From: Rotaria socialis | Taxonomy: Eukaryota > Rotifera > Eurotatoria > Philodinida > Philodinidae | Assembly: GCA_905331475.1 (NCBI GenBank) | Contig: CAJNYU010001808.1 | Span: forward strand, 27,045 to 91,044 | Length of the DNA stretch: 64,000 nt | Reading direction: 5' to 3' | Shown: positions 47,937-60,735 of the stretch, piece by piece | Layout of the letters: every line of letters begins with the position of its first letter | Numbering within the stretch: position 1 is the first letter of the stretch | Made by a program: the position numbers and the translations under genes | The notes under the pieces: model-generated | Database searches by the model: none | What the model saw: only the letters and a program-made list of their open reading frames with translations | What the model was told of the DNA's origin: nothing

Positions 47937-50445
47937 CTAGATGTAACATTCAATTGAACCATTTTGTTGATTTCTTTTACATCCAAGTAAAATTTCTTGA
48001 TTTGGTCCAATGGCAAGACCATAGACAGCTGTGCGTTCTATTTGTGATATTGGTATACCTTTAGAATCAAGTTCAACAATAAGATGATGAATTGTTTGTG
48101 GTCGACTATATGGTGCTAAATCTTCATCTAATTTAAGTACCATGGAATTATCGTCACGAAGCTAGAGAAAAGGTTTTGTCAAAGAATCAAAATATCAAAA
48201 AATTCACTTACTAGAACATTCCACAGGCGAAATGAACCTTCGCTACGTAAAAGATTTTGTATTTCATCGACTTGTTCTTTAGTTTGCTTATCGAATATGT
48301 GTACACTTTGAGAATTACGTTCAACAACTGCAATTGATGTTTGATTTTGTGTTATTCTACAATTAAAAAAGCACGTATACTTTTCGTACTCTTTTGAAAA
48401 ATTTATTTATTTTTATCGCAGCTTAAGAGAATATCCCATGACAATCAAATCAATTGATAGAGAAAACTGTAGTCCAACTAGAAAATTACATGCAATTGAA
48501 CGAAATTCAATAATTGGATATTTCTCTTGATTAATTATATTATTCGAAACAAAGAAGATACATACCTAATAGGTTCAAAGTCACGTCCAAACTTTATAAA
48601 ATCATCTCGATGTTCAATTGATTGTTGAATTAGACTAACACCCATTGGTAATTGATTATAGTACACTAGAAACGTGCAGCAGTATCAGTACGATTGAGTT
48701 TTTACTATGAAATAAAATACCTGTATGTTGATGACGATCAACACCCCATAAACACATGAAGCTTGTATCGGCTGATAGTTGTCGAACAGGAAAATTTTGT
48801 AAACAAGTATCAGCTTGTTGATTACCACGGTGATCAAAAAAATAAACTGAGCTTGTATCTGTTTGATCACTTAAATCTATAATTAGTGAATAATTTAATT
48901 CAATTAAAAATCTAATTTTGTTTTAACATACGAGCTGACACCACAATGAATGGTGTATAAACAGTAAAAGCTTCGATAATATGTGGCTTTTGGCTGGTGC
49001 TATTACCAGGAAATAAATCAAATTGACGTAAATGACGAGGTGAATTACTTGGATCATTTCCATTCAGTTGATAAAGATCAATACAGCCATATTTATCACA
49101 GGAAAAAAGAAGATAATTTTTTTTTGCAAGAATACATAAAAAATGTGGTACACCAGATGCATCAATTGACCATTGTTTTTGTCTTCGAACGACAGGTGCT
49201 GCTGGAAATGAATCTTCTTCTGATGTACTTAATGACTCGTCTTGTAAACCATCTGTTGTACTCATAGAACTCTGTCCACTTGATGTTATAAATGATGATC
49301 GAGATACATTACGGTTTGACATTGGCTTAGAATCCCATTGTAATTCCCCAAATATATCAGATATAATCACCGGCTTCGAAGAGCTCAAATGAGGATACTA
49401 AAAGTAGAAGATATTTTTCATTTCTAAGACTAACAGATGACGGGAAAATGGCTTTTAACAATTCAGAATGAAACATGAAATTTTCATATGTACAATTTCA
49501 AGAATAAACTGAGCTTAGATTATATAGCGAGACCACTCATTCTACAGCCAACACTCATAAGAGCTGCAATGCCTATTTCAACTAATTAGAAATCTATTGT
49601 TCTTTGAATACATTCAACAGGAGAAAATCGATCGATTTTACATCAATTGTTTAATCTGAGTGATGTGTTGAACAATTTTCAGAGTTCTACTTTATTAGCA
49701 ACTATAAACAAACATACTTTAAATGTACTAGATTGAATATGTTGCAATCGCTTCGAAATCTGCATATTTAAATGCTCTATTTCTAGAAGAAAATCATCCG
49801 CATTGTATGATGCATTTGGATTTTTATTTCTATTTAAAAAAGGAAGAAATACAAGAATTCTTTTTCTTGAATAATATTCTTACTGAAAAACACCGTCAAG
49901 CCGTTGATTAATCGAATTGAAAACTTGTTGAAGATCTGTATGTTTAACACTAAGAAAGTATAATTTACACTAAATAGTATTGCTCAATTATGTGTTTATT
50001 CGAAAATTAAACGATTTCAAACCTACTTGGATGTTATTGATTTAATATAATCTTCTAATTTTATTAATAAACTATTCTTTTCACTTTCAATCGATTGAAT
50101 AATATCTACGTATTGTTGTTCTATTATTTGTCTGATTCGATACATTTCATTTTCGATAACAATAAAATCTTTATCATATGTATCTAAATAAAATAGAATG
50201 CGAAAATCACCATTGAATAAAAGTAAAACGTCGTTTTTTTTACTTGACAATAGACATAAATTATGATATTTAGTTTTACATTTTAGCCAATGTTCGTTAA
50301 GTGTATCGTTTAATTGTGATTGATGTTTATTAACACATACTTGGCATATAACTTCATCACAATGTGGACAAATAAATAATTCGGTTTTTGTTGAACATAG
50401 TGCACATTTAGCAACAATGCATAATGCTTGTGGATTAGTTGTCAT
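47937..50445 (-). CDS. RING-less TRIM-like paralogue (B-box, coiled coil, propeller-like)
   Basis: A tandem paralogue of the gene at 44087-47225. ATG at 50445 opens directly into the B-box (CALCSTKTELFICPHCDEVI, then CQVCVNKH). The coiled-coil exons follow, and LLEIEHLNMQISKRLQHIQS matches ...FEIEHLEGQLDNLSKFL of the sister. An acidic/Ser-rich segment leads to the C-terminal region with CDKYGCIDLYQLNG (sister: CDKYGYISIYEFN), FDKQTKEQVDE and ERTAVYGLAIG, ending SIECYI (sister: FIKCYV). About nine exons join in phase, with GT-AG introns of about 50-70 bp. No RING exon could be found in the 1.5 kb upstream. Without a RING the protein may act as a partner or inhibitor of its sister rather than as a ligase; that is inference. 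Confidence 0.78.
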
Positions 50446-52708
50446 ACTCAGAAAAGAAACATAAACAATAAAAATTATATCTAAAAATAATAAGAGATAG
50501 AAGATATAAAATAACCTATTGGTATTGTAAAAGAGTCTTATGCTTTCTTCAGATCAATATTGTTAATCAAAATTTTCAAAACTAATAGTCTCTTACAAGA
50601 GAATTTCATTTGTGATTTAATTTTCGTCTAAAGCCTGAAAGATAAATCAAAAATGAACGTTGAAGACATGTAATGTTTTCCACATTCTCGTCGAAATTGG
50701 TAATATTCTAAAGCAGTGTCACCTCAGAAAAGATCAACAATTTCATGCGCTCATGTCCCGAGTTCAATTGGATGATTTGTCGATTGTATCGACTAGCTTA
50801 TAAATCAAGAGAGGCATTAGTTGGATTCTATCCCCACGTCTTATATAAAGCATAATGAATCATGCATTTGTTTTAACGTCGACAAAAATACTGCAAGTAT
50901 TTGTGAAGATACTATTAGAATGTGTTTTCTAATGTTTAGGTATCTATAAACTGTAAGTCCTAAGGAAAAATAATGTCGATGGAATAAGTAAGGCATAGAA
51001 AAACACTTTCATCCAGTTTTATTATTCAAGACTTTCTTTGAATTCATATCATCCGGTTTTTGTAAGTTCAACATTATTGAACAAAATTTAAGCGGCTCAA
51101 CGATGATTTCAATAGAGAGAAATATAGAAAAATATTCGAGTGATAAATTTCTTCGAGTGCAAGCATTCGGTAAGATGATTTCGAAGATTTAATGAAATAT
51201 TTTATATTATTTTTTTTCCGGCTACCATCAGTTTTCTTATTATCTAATATCTATCTAGGAAAAACGCTAACAAAAGAAACATCGAGAAATGATTTAGAAT
51301 TCAAAATATCATGCAATCCTGCACATTAATTAAAACATTTCTTATCCAAAACTTGTTCTTGATGTCACACTACACAAAAGAAGAAATGTCTTTAAGTATT
51401 ATTTGTAAATAATGAAATACTTAACTCACAGCTTATGTTATTCTGAAAATAATATTAAATTTTCATTCAAAAGTAAGTTTCAACTCATCGTACAGCTGTA
51501 TCAAAGGTCAAGACATGCACGTTTTGAACAAAACTTTTCTCAGATTCGTTTCAATTAATTCTATCGGTTTCTGTAACATATCAGATAGAGTATTGAATTT
51601 CATTATAGAAAATGACTTAACAATGAAAAAATAAATTCTTTCTTTATACAAGAAATAGATTTCGAGAGTTGTCAAAAAAATATTCTTGATAATCATATTG
51701 TTGAGTCTTGCCGATCTTTTAGTCAGGTTTCATAGAGTTTAACTATTACCTTGAAATGATTTGTTCGATCTAGGAAATCATTCCAAGATCTGTATCATTG
51801 ATCATACCTTCGTTATCACTTAAATAGTTTTTGAAAGTTCAATTCTAATAAAAAGAATCACCGGCATGACACGATATGTCTATCATCCACTAATAGTTTA
51901 AGAACTTATTATCTAATGCATAAACAAAACAAGTTTTGGTATAATATTCTATTTGATACATAAATAATACAGTTTACCATTATAAACTAAAAATGATTTT
52001 ATTGTAACACATGTGTAGGGATAAATTATTTAAGATCTTGCGAAGCAATAATGATTAACATTTCTATTCATGCAGAAACAGAATTAGATCTTCTAATTTT
52101 GTTTTTAATCAAAACATTTTCCTCTCTATAATGTTTTTTCAACTTACTACAATTCACATTTGTAATTATTACCAATCAAAAAGTACATTTGAGATGGCGC
52201 TATTTCTCGAAATCAATTAAAAGTAAAATTTATGATTTTGTAAGTGGAAATGACATATTATCTTTCTTTTATGTTCGCAGTGCCCTCGTTAGCAACCAGT
52301 AGTATGTGAACGAACGTATAAATCATAAACAGTGTTAGAATCAAGTGACATTAACAAAATTTTGTTTATAACGATTGAATATATCAATGCTAATCTGACA
52401 CGCAAGCAGATTCATTTTTTAAGGTCTCTACAGATATAGATAAAATGAAAAATCATTGCTATGGAATCTTTCCTTTGTAATGTTTCGATGCGGGCTTGCA
52501 CGCAATCCTAGATTATTTCTATTGAGTCTGTATGAGACAGAAAATGTTGATCAGATTGATCCCATTAATAGTGCATGACGTCATTTATCTACTAACAATA
52601 TAAGTAGTTGATTCAAAAGAACAAATTCCTCAAAAAATATTCGGAGTGTATTTTGATTATGACCATAGGATTTTGAAGCTTCAATCGGTTTTAATCATTT
52701 TTTATTGC
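50446..52708. other. Gene-poor spacer
   Basis: About 2.3 kb, very AT-rich. No RING exon for the adjacent TRIM-like gene and no other supportable exon was found on either strand. Confidence 0.5.
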
Positions 52709-52716
52709 GTACGGAT

Positions 52717-54336
52717 CAGAGACCGTCATAGGGTACTTTTTTCTGTCCTGCTCTGTCATGTCGCCCTGATTTACATTGCCCTGACCTGCCCTGACAATAG
52801 CACATCGAATTTTTCTTTGTCCTATCCTATCCTTAGGGCAGGCCAGGACGCCTTGAAGAGTTTCTGATTTAATAAGTGATTCAACAGTCTTTAGAAAAAT
52901 GTTTAATTCTGTTAGATTATATTCCCGATATCTGACTGAATCAAATTGTCTTTTGTTAGAAAAAGAGATGTATGAACAACAAATATTATATCGGATATAT
53001 TTCTCCAACACTAGTCTGAGAAGGTGAAAAAGCGAAAATCAAACATCTCTAAAGTTCTTGCAACTTTAACATGGGGTAGTGTCATTTCTTTTTTTCTATT
53101 AGGTTTTTTTAATGTTACACAAGAAGGGAGAGAGCATGCTTAATGACGACTTTTGTAGCACAATTAGTTCTCTTTCTAATGGTGTGTTGGAAGGAAAATT
53201 ATTCTTGATCTTTTCATCGATAAATTAATTTTTCTCGACGAGGCTAAGCATTTTTGGTTGTTCTCGCTATTTGACCATTTTATTGCGATTAAAAAATATT
53301 TCTTTAATTACTTTTTCCCTTTTGAAGTTCCATGCCTAAATATAATTAGACCAAAAGAACGCAAAAATAGTCTAGTTCACACATGCTTTCTAGAGATAGT
53401 GGCTGATATTTTTGTAAACTGATGGTTATTGCGAATGGTTCAGTTTTCTAAAAATGTTTTGTTTCAAACTTTAATTAAAGAGTCAAGAATTGATCAAGAA
53501 AAACACTCAAAGCTGATTTATGAATCGAGTTTTCGATGCGCTACATTTTGGTTGATTACTTATTCAATTTTGACCAATATAGCTCAAAGTAATTGAGAAA
53601 TACAGAATTTTTCAAGTTGAAAAGGTGTTGCAGGAACGTTTTTAACGATGTTTAGTTTTTGACTTTTTCTATTTCTCAGATTCGTATTGAAAAAATATGC
53701 CTGCTATAAAATTTGTAGTTCAGCCATCGCTCTTTCCAACAAAACTCTTTGATTAGTTCAGGAGTTGGGAACATGGTCTAGTAAGGTCGGACATTTTTCC
53801 AAAGATTTTTGCATTACATATTATTCTATATCCGAAAACAGAGTATATAACCTGAGGATACTTCAAAGATCATTCTTCTTTTCACTATTGATACCTAACT
53901 TAAATCATTTCGAAACGACATGTTACATGATACTGTAATATCATACTCAATCAAAAATATAGTATCAATCAGTCAATTTTAATAGATATACAATGAATAA
54001 CGATGACTATATTAATTGAAACAATAAAAACAAATGATAATCGGTAATGAATGCCAAAAAATGGTCGCTAATACGTTTTAGTTCATCAAATAGAAACGTG
54101 GTTCCCTTACCAGGACGTCTCACGTAACTGTACAAAAGATTGGAAATTTTCTCGAGAAAGTACATAGTTTGAGAATTAGGACATAATCTACCAGGGCAAA
54201 GTAGTTTACCCTGGCCTGCTCTGTCCTCTGCCCTGTTATGGTCACCCTACAGGGAAAGCAGGGCAGGGCAAAAACAGAAGCTTGGCCCTGTATGACAGCG
54301 CAGGACAGGACTGCCCTGATCTGATGACGATCTCTG
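52717..54336. mobile_element. 1.62-kb hAT-type element, non-autonomous, 8-bp TSD
   Basis: The left end cagagaccgtcat and the right end atgacgatctctg are inverted repeats with one mismatch, followed inward by about 100 bp at each side of related GC-rich sequence built from cctgccctg/cagggcagg words. It is flanked by a perfect 8-bp direct repeat, gtacggat (52709-52716 and 54337-54344), as hAT elements make. The 1.3-kb interior (52870-54190) is AT-rich with no transposase-like ORF, so the copy is non-autonomous or fully decayed inside. Confidence 0.85.
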
Positions 54337-54374
54337 GTACGGATCGAAAGACAGAAAATTTAAGAAAAACTAAA

Positions 54375-55844
54375 ACGTAGGATATCTTAGGTCAGGATTC
54401 GAGTATTTCCTGAAAATATTCCCAGTAAAGTTGGCAGCAACTAAGGAGTTATTGACCCCAAGTAGACCTCGACGAGCTCTATTGAATGGCCACCTTTCGA
54501 ATGCAATTAAGTGCTTGCAATCCGCCGAAATCTGCTAATTCCTCCCAGAAGCTGGTCTCTGTAGCTACAAACCCGTCGTGCTTCGCTCATCAACTGGCTC
54601 TAACAAAACCAAGAGAGGCTCCTAGTAGAACTCTACGAACTCTACTCCATGGTCACCTTACAAATGGGATTAGATCGTTCCAATCCGCAGAAATCGGCTG
54701 TTTTCGTTCCACAAAACCGGGTTCTGTTGCTACAACTCGTCGCTATTCGGTCTGAATTAGTTTCTAACTGAGACACTACAGGTCAATATGAATTGTGATG
54801 TAGTTTATCGAATACAAAGATCATTAACTGGTCCAGAAACGCCTGGCCTAAAAAAATGACGCGAAATTTCGTTTGCGGTCAGTTTACCAGGCATTACCTG
54901 AATCCAGTAGAAAAATGGTGTAGATAAATTTTTCCTTCCATAAAATAGGAATTTCCAAGCACTTTTGTGCTAACACTTGCATAATGTAATGTATACAGTT
55001 CAGCGTCTGTACAATAGCTTTTTTTATTTCGTTGGTTTTTTTTTATTATTGTCGAATGCTTCATCATTCGGACAGTTACAAAGATATTCAGCATGCTTTT
55101 GAATTTTGGGAGCGCTAGTTATAAGATATATTGACATTAGCCCTTTCTCCACCGTCAGTATTCAAGGAAATTAGTTACTGGTCATTCGCTTCGTCCTATG
55201 GGCGGAAGAGATTGGAAATCTGATGATCTGAATGGTAGTGCACATAAAAACTAGGATGATTTTTTCGGTTCCTACAGCTTTGAAGACAAGAATAGAAGTG
55301 ATGACTATCAAAGCGACTATTAAAAAAATCATTATCTGAGAAATACAATTAGAATTCAATCGAAGCACAAAATAATCTAATTACCAGATTGTTTGTCGTG
55401 CTTCTTTTCGTCAATCAAATCGCATGTGACTCAACTCATTAGAAACGGCTATTAAGTTCACGTCAGGCAGCCATTCCGACATTCCATGCATCTCTCGAAA
55501 GAATTATCAATTAGGCCAAACTTCACAATTTTTCGATTGGAAACTATTTTAAGGCCAACACTGACAATTTAAACCAAAATGAGTTCGAAATTCATTTGTT
55601 CCGACTCATTTCAAACTGGGTCCAGTCGTTGAGCGCATCCCGACGGGTTGTACCAAAAGAACCCGATTTTTCAGGCGGTAATCGGTCGATTTCTGTGGAT
55701 TGGCAGCACCTAATCACGTTTAGAAGGTGACCATTGAGTACAGCTTGTCGAGTTTTACTTGGAGCCAACGACTCCTTGATTGGAGTCGGCTTCACTGCGA
55801 ATGTTTTCAGGAAATACTCGAATCCTGACCTAAGATATCCTGCG
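54375..55844. mobile_element. 1.47-kb inverted-terminus repeat element
   Basis: The left end, gtaggatatcttaggtcagg (54377), is repeated inverted at the right (...cctgacctaagatatcctgc, to 55843), and the similarity goes on inward for about 50 bp nearly unbroken, then more weakly for over 200 bp. The left arm has two tandem units of about 150 bp (54460-54610 and 54610-54765), each with the words aatggtcacctt and ccaatccgcagaaatc. The right arm has one. In the reading direction the units can be translated to similar peptides (LLNGHLSNAIKCLQSAEI and alike), so an old coding repeat is possible. The right arm (55365-55844) is also closely matched by 63398-64000. The target duplication is unclear. 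Confidence 0.65.
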
Positions 55845-56359
55845 TGTGTAATTATTGGAGTTTAGATTTTGATGTGAAGAGTAAAATCAGTTCGAGAAAT
55901 TTATACTACAAGGAATATCGCTTAAATATAATTCTCATGACCTTCCGCGAAACATCTGTATTGAACATTGTGAAAACAGATAAAATGTCTTCTACTCAAT
56001 TAGATGCTTGCCACACTAATAATTAGTACTTCGAAAAAAACATTTATGAAAGTTCAGGAATTTCATGACTCATGAATTTCTAGGGGGATTCTTGACGAAT
56101 TTTTTAGGAGAAGAAATAAATTTTGAGGGATGAAAATTTAGTAAATTATCGTACTTTGTGTGCGCCAACTACACTGAATCGACGACAAGTAAAATGAAAG
56201 ATTGTAGAAGGCTACATTGAATGTTAACGTTTTCTAACAGAACGAGAATAGCGATTTTGAGTTTTTGCGAGTGTTTTATTGATGAAAATGAATAAGATAC
56301 AATGGGTTACATAAGCAATCATAATGATAGTTTACATCTGTTCAAATTATCGTGTTATA
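55845..56359. other. Spacer 3' of the orphan membrane protein
   Basis: 515 bp; no gene seen, probable 3' UTR of the minus-strand gene. Confidence 0.4.
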
Positions 56360-59300
56360 TTAATGATGAGCCGATTTCATCTCATGTATTGGCACAACAA
56401 TATTCATAAATTTTGGACAAAGACGAGCAGAAATCTTTTTGTAGATCGGAATCAAAAGCAGCTTGCAAATGACAAAAGTGGTTGCACACAATTCAAGACA
56501 CAAAAATGAAAATAAGAGAGTACGAAATATAATTTCTGCCTGTTTGGCAATAGGTGTTTGATAATTTTTTATGTAATATGATGTTTCAGCTATGTTAATG
56601 GTAATTGTAGTTGATGTAAGATTAGCAGTCATTGTATACGTGTCAGCTGATATGAACATTTGACTAAGACTATACGTGAATGTCGGATACCATATACCTT
56701 CGAAAAATGAATCACTACCCGACAATGGTCCTGTTTCGTTGATAGCCTGTAGAAACGAAAAAGATTGACATATTTTCAAATCTATTCATTTGTCTTGTCA
56801 GCTATAAAAAAAGAACAAATATACTGAAATATTGACTGACCTTAGTGAGTCCCATACTTATTGTTGCTGCTTGACCAAGAGTTTCCGCTGATGGGCTATA
56901 AAATGATTGGCGAAATTTTAATTCTTTTAATGAGCAAAACTCGGTTTCTGAGCTTGGACCGTCCAGGCCAACCATGATGGCACCAACAACTTGAACTTCA
57001 CTCAGCGTGGCCGTAATTTTTATGTCATGTTCTGGCAACAACACTCTTGCTAACAGTGTGCCATTTACCTGAGAGCATGATAAGAAACGTAGAGATACTG
57101 TTGCTGAATCAGTAACTTGTGAAATTGTAAGACTCGTACAAGTGGCAGCTGTATTGATGAATTGTAAATATAGAGTAAAATTTTGTTGATTCAATAAATC
57201 AAAAATGACTTGCTGGTCACTAGATATGGGCACAGCTAAAGCTTGAAGATTTGTTTCAAATTGAGCGTTTCGAATAGTAGTATCACAGGCAAAATTTGAT
57301 GGTCCTACTGCTTCTGATGGATATTGATTCAAATATGAGAGGGCGAAAGCATAAGCCATTGCTGTGATTAAAATAATAGCTAGTGATGCCAGTCCGCCAA
57401 TCCATAGTTCACCTTCACCCTACGAAAAACACATCAACAGTTAATTGAAACAAAAGAAAATAATAATAAAATAGAGAATTTTTCGACTCACAACAAGATC
57501 TGTTCTTTCAAAAATCATCTTAATCGTAAAGAATAATCGGTCATATTCATGTGATGTAACGCACAACCTGATACAACCCACGCTGATCAAGAAAACAAGT
57601 AACACAATGATAAGCATCATTGTCCAGAAAATTGGTGAAACTGAGACACAATGACCAGTTGAACCGATTGAAAACATATTATGAAGAAGTATATCTTCGT
57701 ATATATTCAAGTCAGGTGAACGAGGATATGCATATGCTTGTGATACGGAAGTTAATAAACTCATATTTATTTCTAGGACAGCTCCCAATGGGCAAAAACC
57801 GTCTGACGAACATGGAGTACAAGCTGTGCCAGTCGTGCCACCTGAACTTTGTGATCCACTTGAATTTGATGATCCGCCTGAATTTTGTGATCCACTTGAA
57901 TTTGATGGTCCACCTGAATTTTGTGATCCACCTGGATTCGATGATCTACCTGAATTTGATGATCCACTTGGGCATAATGTGCAAGGATGAACGCCAGCAT
58001 CTGATTTATAAGTACCTCCTATGCATGTAGTTGAATGGCTTATTACAGGCATTGCAGCAGCTATGGGAGAATAAGTTGTGTCTGTTGATGCGTAAGAACC
58101 TGCGACTTCAGATAATACGATAACAACACCGCCGTCTTTATCGAGTACTGCAATTGATGATGGTGATGATACCATGCGAATTAATTTTGAATTGATCGTC
58201 GATGGTATTGGTTGTTGAGCATTAGGAAAAACAGCCGATGGTTTTAGAGGAATATTGCTACCACTTAAGTTTGTATATAAATAAACTGTCGACGAGTAAT
58301 ATGTTAAATAATTAGCCGAATAAGTTGTAGTAAGAATAGCGGCTTGTGACTTTGTTAACCAAGTTACACTTTTACCAAAACCAACTGAATTACCAGTTCC
58401 GAGTGAACTGGCCAAGGTGAGCGATGTACCACTGTTACCGATGACAAATAGAAAAACTGTATTTAAATAAGGCATTCCGACAAGTACTCGAGTTGGATCA
58501 TCAGAATTAATTTTCACTGACATCGTATATTGACCACTCCGAGTATTACTATTTGAGTAAGTTAAACGTGATTGCCAAGAATTATTTGTGGCACTGTAAG
58601 ACCATGTTGATAAGACAGTAAGGTTGCTATTCCATATTAAATAAACCGTAGGTGTAGCTCGTACTCGAGATCTGACTGAGCCTTCAACATAGCCTGCAAC
58701 AATTGTAAATGTAGTACTTGCATCAGCAGCACATGGATAGAATGTCGAGTTGTTTGGCCAAATGGCACTACTCTGTTTAGTAGTGAGTGTTGTGCCAGAA
58801 AAAGGTCGATAAATAAAACCGAATTGTGTCGCTAATCCAATTGCATACTGTCCATAAGGTTCAACAGCCATGACAGCAAACTCTTGATGCCCATATGAAG
58901 AAATAAATGTAAGATTGGCAACTGCAAAATGATTACAAGATAAAGGTTGTCTGCTTGATATATGTTGTTGAACTGATTGTGGATCTTGATTAATCCACAC
59001 ACCAATAAATGTTCCATTACGTCCTGCACTATCAGTATTTGAAAAATCAGAAGATACAACTTCACCGGTGAAGTAAAAGTAAGGATTCGCAGTTGTATTG
59101 CAATTCGGTGCTACGCCTACTGAATAAACGTAATGTGTTGAATCATCAAAATTAATAGTACATTGAAGCGGGCCAATTATAAAATTATATGGAGCAAATT
59201 GAACAAGAAATGTTGCTGCATTACCATTTACTTCGACGAAAAGAACATCGTTGACAGCTATTTTAAGACCATAAGCATCATAATCACTTGTTGTGGGTGA

Positions 59301-59360
59301 AAAACTACTGATCGCTTTCAAAACACAACATAAATTAATCAGAATAATAAGAAGATACAT
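56360..59360 (-). CDS. Large orphan membrane protein with beta-rich ectodomain
   Basis: Three exons join in phase: 57492-59360, 56841-57419, 56360-56746, giving 944 residues. A signal peptide is clear (about residues 1-19, MYLLIILINLCCVLKAISSF). Residues 20-430 are Ser/Thr/Tyr-rich with repeated short strands and about ten N-glycosylation sites, perhaps a propeller. Next comes a Cys segment (CIGGTYKSDAGVHPCTLCPSG), close to the ephrin-receptor-like Cys motif, and a Ser-Gly-Asn-Gln tract made of 36-bp repeats (about 57840-57975). Three membrane helices follow: FWTMMLIIVLLVFLISVGCI, IGGLASLAIILITAMAYAF and LLFSFLCLELCATTFVICKL. A second ectodomain of about 240 residues lies between helices 2 and 3. 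The short C-terminus is cytosolic. I recognise no named family; a surface or secretory-path protein is likely. No breaks seen. Confidence 0.8.
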
Positions 59361-60252
59361 GATTTTATTTAGTCTTTAGAACTGATCGAGACACTGGTTG
59401 AATCTTGCTTTTGAAGAATATCAAATGAATTTAAAAATAATAAGGTGAATAGTATACTGCAAATGCTTTTATAGTCTTCTTCAGGCAATTAAAGTAAAAA
59501 AAATATTACGTTTCCTTTGTTTCTCGAGACCAGGACTGTTGACAGTTTTCAGCAGAATTAGCAAAAAATAAACTTTGTCTTTTGATGAACGGAAGTAGTT
59601 GGCGACCAGTTTCTTTGCTCACTTTGCCTGATTAAATAATAGCACTTTTTTTTTCATCGATTCAGTGTTTGCCTACATACGTAATTGTTTAGATAGAATT
59701 GTTTTTCCTATTCATTCATAGCCAATGAATATCAGTCTTGTAGTTTACTAAATTATTCTCACGAGATACAATAAATAGACGAAAATGCATGTATTAAATG
59801 AAATGTACACATTGAAAAAATAATTCCATCTATAAGAAACACCTACATGGTTTGGTCACTTAAAAAAATAAAAAGCTTTTCTGATATGCTCCTATGCAAG
59901 GGGGGAAAAGCGGATTCCGTCTATGCGGGATACGGTCACAATCCAAAGGATACGATGGCGATACGTACGATACCATTGCCATCCAGCGGATACAGAGGAT
60001 ACGATTACAATCCAGAAGATATCTGTGAAAAGTTGAATTTAAATTTCAAAATAAAATTATTCAAATAGTTTGCTGCCTAATTGTTCATTTTCTAACATTG
60101 AATCTATCAATGTACAAGACAGTCGGACTAGTCGAACGATAGAAAAAGAGAAAAATAACAAATTTCTATCTAGCGTGTTCGTAAACAAACTTTTCCTGTT
60201 AGACATCATCTCGTAATTTTCTTGTATCTCGTATTCAAATTCTTATTTTACA
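59361..60252. other. Upstream region with GGATAC minisatellite
   Basis: 892 bp between divergent genes. At about 59909-60022 the words gcggatac/ggatacg and cacaatccaa or tacaatccag recur several times, giving a degenerate minisatellite with higher G+C than its surroundings. No gene seen. Confidence 0.45.
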
Positions 60253-60723
60253 ATGCCGCCCAGTACATTAAATGTAAACATTACAGTCCTTCCTTCAGGT
60301 GTGTTATCATTATTTGATGAACCCTTTTATGAATTAGTTCGTAAATTAGCTGGTCCTGTTAAAGCCAAATTGCTTGAAGTGCAAGGTATTCGTAGTGCTT
60401 ATTCATTAATCCATACTGAAGACATATTTGATATATTAAAGTATGCATGCAAAGCATTGGATGAAATTAAAAGAAAAGTTTGTCTTTTACTGAATGATAA
60501 TCGGTATATTGTTAAACCTGACTGTAAAAGTAATATGCGTTACTTTACTCAATTACTCAATTTGAAGAATCAAGAGCATTTGAAATCAAGTGGTCTTCGA
60601 ATGAAATCAAAAAACAAGCCGAATGATACTGACAATATTGGTTCATCAATATCTCAATCACCAGCACAAGTTCTTTCATCTATCTTCACCATTATCACCA
60701 AAGCACGGCAACACAAACAACAG
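60253..60723 (+). CDS. Probable first exon of an unknown protein
   Basis: ATG 60253 opens a 157-codon stretch ending at a good donor (aacaacag, then gttagc). It starts MPPSTLNVNITVLPSGVLSL and contains LFDEPFYELVRKLAGPVKAK and CKSNMRYFTQLLNLKNQ. The last 50 residues are Ser/Lys-rich. There is no membrane segment or signal peptide. If read through the donor, the frame stops 3 codons later. No continuing exon could be found in the next 1.9 kb, so it is either a 5' fragment of a lost gene or a small protein of 160 residues. I believe similar N-termini occur in multi-copy bdelloid proteins of unknown role, but this is from memory. Confidence 0.5.
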
Positions 60724-60735
60724 GTTAGCATATGA

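Noticed and set aside
57840..57975. Regular 36-bp repeats as a CRISPR-like array.
   Set aside because: There are no unique spacers, the repeats are in coding frame, and the genome is eukaryotic.
57620..58030. A 136-codon plus-strand ORF with repetitive VIHLNLMI words.
   Set aside because: It is the antisense shadow of the Ser-Gly-Asn-Gln repeat of the orphan membrane protein.
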